Below, piece after piece: positions 7,266 to 12,526 of a DNA stretch of 12,526 nucleotides (within the stretch, counting starts at the first letter, position 1; every line of letters begins with the position of its first letter). The position numbers and the translations under genes are program-made. The stretch covers positions 1 through 12,526 of the forward strand of contig JANXXY010000219.1 in assembly GCA_025350365.1 (NCBI GenBank), given 5' to 3'. This DNA comes from Bacteroidales bacterium. Lineage in GTDB: Bacteria; Bacteroidota; Bacteroidia; Bacteroidales; JAAUTT01. Under the pieces are notes generated by a model that was not told the origin of the DNA, ran no database searches, and saw nothing but the letters and a program-made list of their open reading frames with translations.

Positions 7266-7829
7266 ATGATTTTGAAAAATATATTCTTCCTTTGTCTATT
7301 ATTGGTTTTATCAAGCTTTAATTTTATAAAGCTTGATAAATCAATAATATTCGGTAATGATGCAACATTTGTATATCAATCGAAATATTCATTTTCAGAT
7401 TCGAGGGATTTAACTTGCTTTGAGTGTGAAGATTTTATCTCCAATGCCTTAAATAATTATACTATAGCAACAATTAACAAGGAGTTTTTAAGTTTATTAA
7501 ATTGCACGAAAGAGTTAGTCGTAAACAAGCATGATTCGGCAACAATTGATACTGTATATACGTTTTCGAATTCCAAAAATAAAATACAAATTTATAGGGC
7601 AAATCAAAATGATTTCATTTTTACTTTTGATGTAACAGATCCCGTATTTAATCTTAAAGGGAACGTTAAGCCAGGTATGACTAAGGATGATTTTCTGCGA
7701 AAATTTCGCATCACTGAAACTAAAAATAACAAAGTAAAAATTTCTAATTCAGAAGGAAATATGGGATTTGTGTTTTATTTTGAAAACAGCAGACTAAAAC
7801 GGATTAACAGCTACTTATATCTTGATTGA
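7266..7829 (+). CDS. Exported protein of unknown function with a KPGMTKDDF segment
   Basis: Not recognised as a named family. The 187-residue product starts MILKNIFFLCLLLVLSSFNF, a typical signal peptide or membrane anchor; Cys10 is too early to be a convincing lipoprotein cysteine. The mature part is polar, with C51 and C54 in TCFECEDF and C80. VKPGMTKDDFLRKF (134-147) resembles the GMT-x-x-E/D-hydrophobic helix found in several small envelope proteins of SmpA/BamE-like folds, but this is only a resemblance. It starts 23 bases after dps and may share its transcript. A perfect 14-base inverted repeat falls within codons 14-25. The product is probably periplasmic. Confidence 0.75.
   Translation: MILKNIFFLCLLLVLSSFNFIKLDKSIIFGNDATFVYQSKYSFSDSRDLTCFECEDFISNALNNYTIATINKEFLSLLNCTKELVVNKHDSATIDTVYTFSNSKNKIQIYRANQNDFIFTFDVTDPVFNLKGNVKPGMTKDDFLRKFRITETKNNKVKISNSEGNMGFVFYFENSRLKRINSYLYLD
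7307..7340 (+). repeat. Perfect 14-bp inverted repeat inside the start of a coding region
   Basis: TTTATCAAGCTTTA (7307-7320) and TAAAGCTTGATAAA (7327-7340) are exact reverse complements with a six-base A/T loop. It lies about 40 bases into the gene at 7266, where the signal peptide ends. In RNA it would form a clean hairpin near the ribosome entry region. Coding constraint does not call for such a perfect palindrome, so a regulatory role or a small palindromic insertion is possible. Confidence 0.8.
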
Positions 7830-7875
7830 TTCCGAAAATTAAAATTATAAAAATTTATAACCAACAAATTTTATT

Positions 7876-8403
7876 ATGATGAGAAGAATAGTTTTTTTAT
7901 TTGCTTTATTGGCAAGCGGTATTTTGTGTGAAACAGCATTTACACAAGTTACATTTAAAGTCAATATTGGCACTCAACCCATATGGGGTCCGGTTGGATA
8001 TGACCATGTGGATTATTACTACATGCCTGAAATTGAGACATATTATTATGTACCAAGGCATAAGTATATCTATATAGAAAATGGTAATTGGATTACCAGA
8101 TCCAGTTTACCTCCACGTTATAGAAACTATGATTTGTATAACTCCAGAAAAGTGGTTATTAATGAACCAAGACCATACTTGCGTCATCAGGATTACAGGG
8201 CAAGATATGAAAGGTCTGATGACCATTCAAATCAGCAATCGATACGTGACAGCAGAGAGTCAAGATATTTTGAAAACAAACATCATCCGGAGCATTCAAA
8301 ATGGAAAAAATCAAAGAAAAATAATGACCGAAATAATGATAATGAAGATGAAGATGAAAATGAAAAAGGACATGGAAATGGACGTGGACATGGACACGAT
8401 TAA
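7876..8403 (+). CDS. Secreted Tyr/Pro-rich protein with acidic and Gly/His-rich tail, function unknown
   Basis: A 175-residue product with a signal peptide (about 1-23, cut near AFT-Q). The mature N-terminus VTFKVNIGTQPIWGPVGYD (25-43) and the aromatic run DYYYMPEIETYYYVPRHKYI (46-65), then NWITRSSLPPRYRNYDLY (71-88) and VINEPRPY (94-101), match a type of small exported Bacteroidota protein that I have seen only as hypothetical. From about residue 115 the protein becomes low in complexity: Ser/Arg/His-rich, then Lys/Asn, then an Asp/Glu run and a GHGNGRGHGHD tail. The tail could bind metal ions, which is inference. Met1 or Met2 may be the start. It follows the previous gene by 46 bases, so a joint transcript with dps is possible. 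Confidence 0.8.
   Translation: MMRRIVFLFALLASGILCETAFTQVTFKVNIGTQPIWGPVGYDHVDYYYMPEIETYYYVPRHKYIYIENGNWITRSSLPPRYRNYDLYNSRKVVINEPRPYLRHQDYRARYERSDDHSNQQSIRDSRESRYFENKHHPEHSKWKKSKKNNDRNNDNEDEDENEKGHGNGRGHGHD
8338..8400 (+). repeat. Low-complexity tandem codons encoding the Asp/Glu and Gly/His tail
   Basis: The last 21 codons of the gene at 7876 are built from imperfect hexamers: GATGAA-like units, then GGACAT/GGAAAT/GGACGT units ending GGACATGGACAC. They encode an acidic run followed by alternating Gly and His/Asn/Arg. Such tracts change length easily by slippage, so copy number may differ between strains. Confidence 0.7.
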
Positions 8404-8685
8404 ATATCAGCAGTAAGAAATATTTCAATATATATCTAGGTATTTCATTTTAAAATATTGCTGAAAGTTTACCGAAGTGTTGTATCTGGTAACTCTTTAT
8501 AAACTTATTTTAAAAAGCCACAAATTACAAAAAATAAACAGTGTAATTCGTAGTTTTTTATTACTAAAAAAACATTATCGTTCTTCATGTCAAAAATTAC
8601 TCGTTATTCATATAATTAGCCTAACTTTCTAGTATAAATTTTTAATAACCAGCCTTTCAGATGACGGGCATAAAATCAAAATAAA
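8404..8685. other. 282-base A/T-rich intergenic region with no gene seen
   Basis: No open frame worth calling on either strand. It contains an imperfect pair AATTAC...GTAATT near 8523-8551 with T6 shortly after (TAGTTTTTTATT), a possible weak terminator for the upstream gene, and A/T palindromes such as ATTTTAAAAT. No clear TAnnTTTG promoter box was found, although the start of a new transcript before 8686 would be expected here. Confidence 0.5.
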
Positions 8686-8892
8686 ATGGCAATCATACCA
8701 GAATTTAAAGAGACGTGGAAGGAAGAGAAAGAAAAAATAAGTAACGAAATCTCTTCTTTGAAAAATAGTATGACTGAATACAAAGAAAAAAGAAAATCTG
8801 AATGGAAATCATTCAAGAAAAAATTTAATGATAACTTGGATAAAGTTGAGAAATCATTAAAAAAACTGAATGAAACCCATAAAAAGAAATAA
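8686..8892 (+). CDS. Small Lys/Glu-rich helical protein, function unknown
   Basis: A 68-residue product with no signal peptide or membrane segment. After MAIIPEFKETW it is almost wholly charged and helical, with Lys and Glu in spacing that would suit a long amphipathic helix or coiled coil (EISSLKNSMTEYKEKRKS, 21-38; NDNLDKVEKSLKKLNE, 48-63). The ATG at 8686 sits behind an A-rich leader. It resembles small abundant stress-type proteins with helix-only composition, but no family is recognised. It is followed after 57 bases by a small membrane protein on the same strand. The clean start, stop and charge pattern support a real gene; the small size keeps confidence moderate. Confidence 0.65.
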   Translation: MAIIPEFKETWKEEKEKISNEISSLKNSMTEYKEKRKSEWKSFKKKFNDNLDKVEKSLKKLNETHKKK

Positions 8893-8938
8893 ATTTCTAT
8901 AGGTTAAATAAACCTCATTATCATAAACATATATAGAT

Positions 8939-8943
8939 AGGAG
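8939..8943 (+). promoter_or_regulatory. Shine-Dalgarno-like AGGAG before the small membrane protein
   Basis: AGGAG lies six bases before the ATG at 8950. This is the only start in the window with a textbook ribosome binding site; its neighbours have A/T-rich leaders as is usual in Bacteroidota. A five-base dyad, AGGTT (8901-8905) and AACCT (8911-8915), lies upstream. Confidence 0.55.
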
Positions 8944-8949
8944 AATATT

Positions 8950-9171
8950 ATGAGCCCAAAAAGAATTGTTACAACAAACAAAACAGCGGTCTATTTTATC
9001 ACATTTGTGGTAATAATAGCAGCCTTTATGCTATTAGGTGGCCTTCCTTGGTTAAAAGGAATGATGCATGGTAATAGGTCGATGAACATGGCTAATTGGA
9101 ATTGGGCACAAATTCTGATTTGTGTAGGTATCGGTTTTATACTAGGTTTGTTAGTGGCTAAAAGGAGATAG
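8950..9171 (+). CDS. Small two-helix membrane protein, function unknown
   Basis: A 73-residue product with two likely membrane helices, about 13-33 (VYFITFVVIIAAFMLLGGL) and 50-68 (WAQILICVGIGFILGLLVA). They are joined by a Met-rich loop, MMHGNRSMNMANW, containing a His, and the chain ends in AKRR. The positive C-terminal end and positive N-terminus (SPKR) suggest both ends are cytoplasmic with the Met/His loop outside. Methionine and histidine there could touch a metal, but this is speculative. It has a strong AGGAG site, unusual for the region. The next gene starts 48 bases later on the same strand. No family recognised. Confidence 0.7.
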   Translation: MSPKRIVTTNKTAVYFITFVVIIAAFMLLGGLPWLKGMMHGNRSMNMANWNWAQILICVGIGFILGLLVAKRR

Positions 9172-9219
9172 TGACAGACTGTTCGAAATTGGTTAATATT
9201 ATTTTAAAATAAAGTTGTT

Positions 9220-9648
9220 ATGAACGCAGACATTAATGCAACGTCAACGAAATTTTCAAGATGGTCAGTAATGAAACGAAAGATAAAAAAAGCATTTTAT
9301 TTATTTTTTACACTTATCGTCATAATAATAGGCATTTTCATTTACTGGAAGTATTTTTATACATACAGTAGTGGTTATCGAGCCGGATTATTACAGAAAT
9401 TCTCACACAAAGGCAATATTATCAAAACTTACGAAGGCGAAATGATATTAAGCAGCGTGTCGAGTACCACGAATGTTGCAATTGCATCCGAGAAATTTTA
9501 TTTTTCTGTTACCGGTAAAAAACTTGCCCAGCAATTTGATACGATCCAGGGTCAAATGGTGATAGTTCATTATCAACAAAAAAACGGGGTATTATTTTGG
9601 CATGGCGATTCTGAATATTTAGTTGACAGCGTAAAGCGTATTCGATAA
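9220..9648 (+). CDS. Membrane-anchored small protein of a type often mislabelled 6-phosphogluconate dehydrogenase
   Basis: A 142-residue product with one N-terminal helix (about 24-44) after a basic segment (KRKIKK), then a soluble domain. The sequence YSSGYRAGLLQKFSHKGNIIKTYEGEM, about residues 50-76, followed by EKFYFSV, matches a small Bacteroidota family that I recall being labelled 6-phosphogluconate dehydrogenase in databases; nothing here looks like a dehydrogenase, since there is no nucleotide-binding Rossmann motif and the protein is far too short. Domain ending FWHGDSEYLVDSVKRI fits the same family. True function unknown. The ATG at 9220 gives a 17-residue polar extension; the ATG at 9271 (MKRKIKK) is an equally plausible start. 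It is probably exposed on the periplasmic side. Confidence 0.75.
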   Translation: MNADINATSTKFSRWSVMKRKIKKAFYLFFTLIVIIIGIFIYWKYFYTYSSGYRAGLLQKFSHKGNIIKTYEGEMILSSVSSTTNVAIASEKFYFSVTGKKLAQQFDTIQGQMVIVHYQQKNGVLFWHGDSEYLVDSVKRIR

Positions 9649-9733
9649 AATAGCTGTAATTTATATAGTTGTACTAAATTAAGTGCAAAGTGGATATTAA
9701 AAAACTCATAAATTGAATAAATAAACTATCATC

Positions 9734-10219
9734 ATGAAAACCAATAAAATGAAAAAAGTATTAATTGCGTTGGATTATGATCCAACGGCACAAAAAGTAG
9801 CAGAAACAGGTTTTTCTCTGGCTAAATCTATGGACGCTGAAGTTATTTTATTGCATGTTATTTCAGATCCTGTGTATTATTCTTCCACAGAATATTCGCC
9901 AATTATGGGGTTTTCGGATTACATGGGTGTTAGTCAATTACAGTTAGACAGCATAGAAGGACTAAAAAATGCATCTCAACATTTTCTTGATAAAACCAAA
10001 AACCATCTTGAAGATGAAACCATACAAACTGTGGTAAAAGAAGGTGATTTTGCTGAATCAATATTAAAGGTTGCAAAAGACAACCATGCAGATATTATTG
10101 TTATTGGCTCCCACAGTCAAAAATGGTTAGAAAAAATTGTCATGGGAAGTGTAACTGAAAAGGTGTTAAACCTCACAACCATCCCCCTTTTCATCATCCC
10201 AACTAAAAAACACAAATAG
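9734..10219 (+). CDS. Universal stress protein (UspA superfamily, single domain)
   Basis: A 161-residue cytoplasmic protein with one Usp domain: beta-1 KVLIALDYDPTAQ with Asp14, EVILLHV (36-42), VVKEGDFAESILKVAKDNHADIIVIGS across 100-126, and the final IVMGSVTEKVL. ATP-binding members carry G-x2-G-x9-G-S/T here. This protein has G125-S-H-S128-x9-G138-S139, so the second glycine is Ser. The rest of the loop is kept, and nucleotide binding is possible but not assured. ATG 9734 or 9749 (MKKV) could start it. Its stop is one base from the TTG start of a P-type ATPase, a strong sign of a shared transcript and coupled translation, so the Usp protein may modulate or respond with that pump. Confidence 0.93.
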   Translation: MKTNKMKKVLIALDYDPTAQKVAETGFSLAKSMDAEVILLHVISDPVYYSSTEYSPIMGFSDYMGVSQLQLDSIEGLKNASQHFLDKTKNHLEDETIQTVVKEGDFAESILKVAKDNHADIIVIGSHSQKWLEKIVMGSVTEKVLNLTTIPLFIIPTKKHK

Positions 10220-10220
10220 T

Positions 10221-12526
10221 TTGAGCCTAAATAGCACAATCGAAAAACACAAAGGCTTAACTACTAGCGAAGTTAAAGAAAAGTTGAGAACTGAGGGATA
10301 CAATAACCTTCCTTCTTCACAACCTAAAAATATTTTATCAATTGGGTTTGGGGTAGTTAAAGAACCCATGTTTATTCTTTTAGTGGCTTGTGGCACTTTA
10401 TATATTATATTAGGCAATTTAGAGGAAGGTTTAATACTTCTGGGCTTTGTTGTCGTAATTATGGGGATTGAGTTTTTTCAGGAAAAAAAGACCGAAAAAG
10501 CTCTGGATGCTTTAAAAGATATGGCAAGTCCCAGAGCTTTGGTGATAAGGGACGGAGTGGAATCACGAATTGCAGGCATAGAAGTAGTCACCGATGACAT
10601 TATTGTGTTGCAGGAAGGAGACAGGGTTCCGGCAGATGCTACTATATTAAATTCCGTTAATTTGCATGTCGATGAATCGTTACTTACCGGAGAACCTGTA
10701 CCTGTTAGAAAAAATGAATGGGATGGAGTTAAGAAAAACATACAGCCTGGTGGTGATGATTTACCTTTCGTTTTTTCAGGATCGATGATTGTTCAGGGAA
10801 ATGGCATTGCAAGGGTAACCAGCATTGGTATCAATACTGAAATAGGGAAAATTGGCAAAGCACTTGAGAGTGTGGTTGAAGAACCAACCAGACTTAAACA
10901 AGAAATGGTTTCGCTGGTGAAAAATCTTACGATCATTGCCGCTGTGCTTTGTGTTTTGGTAATTGTAGCTTACACACTTACACGTGGAAACCTGTTAAAT
11001 GGGTTGCTGGCGGGAATAACATTGGCTATGGCGGTGTTGCCCGAAGAATTTCCTGTAATTCTTACAGTATTTATGGCTCTGGGGGCATGGCGAATGTCAA
11101 AAACTAAAGTTTTAACGCGAAAACCATCCGCAATAGAAACGCTTGGATCGGCAACTGTGTTATGTACCGACAAAACAGGTACCCTTACCCTTAATAAAAT
11201 GGCAGTTTCAAGGCTTTATAACGGAAAAGATTTTCTTTCAGTTGCAAAAGATTATGAGTTTAATTCGGAATTTCATGAAATCATAGAGTATGGCATTCTT
11301 TCCAGTCAAACCAATCCATTTGATCCTATGGAAAAAGCAATCACGGCCATGGGCGATATATACCTGAAAGGGACGGAACATATCCATAAAAGCTGGAAAA
11401 TGATCAAAGAATACCCGCTTTCCAAAGATTTACTGGCCATGTCGCGCGTATTCTCGTTTAAAGGGACACCAGAAAAAATTATTGCAACAAAAGGAGCTCC
11501 GGAGGCCATTTTTGAACTTTGCCATGTGGATGAAAAAAACAAAAAACGTCTTTCATTGGCCGTTGAAGAATTAGCTGCGAACGGATTAAGAGTAATAGGT
11601 GTGGCTAAAGCAAAAATTGATTCACAAGGTTTACCGGAAGTTCAACATGATTTTTCTTTTGAATTTATTGGCTTGATTGGCCTGTCGGATCCTATTCGTA
11701 AAAATGTTAAAAGAGCTGTAAGCGAATGTTACAAAGCAGGTATTAGGGTAATTATGATTACCGGAGATTATCAGGTAACGGCAAAACATATTGCAGAAGA
11801 AATAGGTCTCGAAAATCCTGACAGGTGCATTACCGGAGAGGAACTTCAAGCTATGACGGATGACGAACTATGTAAAAAAATAAAAGAAATCAATGTTTTT
11901 GCCAGGGTTATTCCCGAACAAAAACTTAAAATAGTAAATGCCCTAAAGAAAAACAAGGAAATTGTTGCCATGACGGGAGATGGAGTCAATGATGCTCCTG
12001 CCCTTAAATCGGCCAATATTGGAATTGCAATGGGCGAAAAAGGCACCGACGTTGCCAGAGAAGCTTCTTCATTGGTAATTATGGACGATAACTTTTCCTC
12101 CATCGTCGGAGCCATAAAAATGGGCCGGCGAATTTTTGATAACCTCCAAAAAGCATTTGGATACACATTTGCGATCCATGTGCCTATTGCCGGATTATCG
12201 TTAATCCCAATCTTAATGGGTAATTTCCCTTTAATATTGTGGCCGGTGCATATTGTATTCCTCGAGTTAATTATTGACCCGGCATGTTCCATCATCTTTG
12301 AAGCTGAAAAAGAAGAGAAAAACTCCATGAACCGGCCTCCGCGAAAAATAGATGAACCCTTTTTTGGAAGAAAAAAAATAATGTTCAGTTGTTTTCAGGG
12401 GGTAGGCATACTTATCATAACTCTTACCATATACTTCGTTGGGTTACATCTCGGTTATAAAGCTAATGAAGTTAGGGCAATGACATTTATTACCTTAATT
12501 GTTTCAAACATCGCGAGTATTTTAAC
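10221..12526 (+). CDS. P-type (type II) cation-transporting ATPase, 3' end cut by the window
   Basis: ATP-driven inner-membrane cation pump; 768 codons are present and the C-terminus is missing. Motifs in order: N-terminal cation-ATPase domain (HKGLTTSEVKEKLRTEGYNN), TM1-2 near 49-88, the actuator TGE (156-158), the TM4 motif PEEFP (274-278), the phosphorylated Asp317 in DKTGT, KGAPE (424-428), MITGD (512-516), the hinge TGDGVNDAP with Asp587, and TM6 ELIIDPACS with Glu682 and Asp686. PEEFP, in place of PEGLP of Ca2+ pumps or PEMLP of MgtA, marks a less characterised subgroup, so the ion is unclear (Ca2+ or another divalent cation likely). The start is TTG 10221, one base after the Usp stop. 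The frame is closed by TAA at 10167-10169, and the next in-frame ATG (10368) would remove the N-terminal domain. The frame is intact throughout. Confidence 0.93.
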   Translation, partial: MSLNSTIEKHKGLTTSEVKEKLRTEGYNNLPSSQPKNILSIGFGVVKEPMFILLVACGTLYIILGNLEEGLILLGFVVVIMGIEFFQEKKTEKALDALKDMASPRALVIRDGVESRIAGIEVVTDDIIVLQEGDRVPADATILNSVNLHVDESLLTGEPVPVRKNEWDGVKKNIQPGGDDLPFVFSGSMIVQGNGIARVTSIGINTEIGKIGKALESVVEEPTRLKQEMVSLVKNLTIIAAVLCVLVIVAYTLTRGNLLNGLLAGITLAMAVLPEEFPVILTVFMALGAWRMSKTKVLTRKPSAIETLGSATVLCTDKTGTLTLNKMAVSRLYNGKDFLSVAKDYEFNSEFHEIIEYGILSSQTNPFDPMEKAITAMGDIYLKGTEHIHKSWKMIKEYPLSKDLLAMSRVFSFKGTPEKIIATKGAPEAIFELCHVDEKNKKRLSLAVEELAANGLRVIGVAKAKIDSQGLPEVQHDFSFEFIGLIGLSDPIRKNVKRAVSECYKAGIRVIMITGDYQVTAKHIAEEIGLENPDRCITGEELQAMTDDELCKKIKEINVFARVIPEQKLKIVNALKKNKEIVAMTGDGVNDAPALKSANIGIAMGEKGTDVAREASSLVIMDDNFSSIVGAIKMGRRIFDNLQKAFGYTFAIHVPIAGLSLIPILMGNFPLILWPVHIVFLELIIDPACSIIFEAEKEEKNSMNRPPRKIDEPFFGRKKIMFSCFQGVGILIITLTIYFVGLHLGYKANEVRAMTFITLIVSNIASIL

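Noticed and set aside
8159..8428. Minus-strand His-rich frame opposite the end of the exported protein gene
   Set aside because: The His/Phe repeats are the reverse reading of the Asp/Glu/Gly/His codon repeats; the plus frame has a signal peptide and a conserved-looking domain.
8404..8685. Small RNA or riboswitch in the A/T-rich gap
   Set aside because: Only weak, imperfect dyads were found and no recognisable conserved RNA core.
9220..9648. 6-phosphogluconate dehydrogenase
   Set aside because: This label may appear by annotation transfer, but the protein has 142 residues, a membrane anchor and no Rossmann nucleotide-binding motif.
11846..12328. A 160-codon open frame on the minus strand
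   Set aside because: It lies wholly opposite the P-type ATPase, whose frame carries the GDGVNDAP and TM5-6 motifs; the minus translation shows no family motif. The same applies to the shorter minus frames between 10166 and 11849.

Overview
The window is AT-rich DNA from what looks like a member of the Bacteroidota. The signs are A/T-rich leaders with almost no Shine-Dalgarno motifs, many Met-Lys-Lys type starts, and several small exported or membrane proteins of kinds I associate with Flavobacteriia and Sphingobacteriia/Chitinophagia. I cannot name a genus. Every supported gene lies on the + strand. No tRNA, rRNA, transposase, phage gene or CRISPR array was seen.

Layout. (1) Bases 2-1591 hold the 3' part of a large-subunit (clade 2, KatE/HPII-type) catalase, followed by a hairpin and a pair of perfect 32-bp direct repeats. 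(2) Bases 1802-6629 look like a biosynthetic operon: a UbiA-superfamily membrane protein, a chalcone-synthase-like type III polyketide synthase (Cys-His-Asn triad intact), a SAM-dependent methyltransferase, a class A flavin monooxygenase and a four-helix membrane protein of unknown function. The synthase, methyltransferase and monooxygenase genes overlap one another. (3) Bases 6769-8403 hold a Dps mini-ferritin and two exported proteins of unknown function. The second ends in an acidic then Gly/His-rich tail. (4) Bases 8686-9648 hold three small proteins: a charged helical one and two membrane-anchored ones. (5) Bases 9734-12526 hold a universal stress protein and, one base after its stop, a P-type cation ATPase that starts at TTG and runs off the right edge.

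How it may work together. Catalase, Dps, the Usp protein and the small proteins suggest an oxidative/general stress region. The polyketide operon sits inside it. The synthase-methyltransferase-flavoprotein set parallels the srsA-srsB-srsC phenolic lipid operon of Streptomyces griseus, so a membrane-embedded alkylresorcinol, alkylpyrone or methylated alkylquinone is a reasonable prediction. The added UbiA-like protein raises the possibility of prenylation, but both of its aspartate motifs are degenerate, so its donor or even its reaction may differ. This operon is the best candidate for an undescribed system here. No product can be read from sequence alone.

Caveats: all family calls come from motif reading without database searches. 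Several starts were moved to internal ATG codons, as noted in each entry.
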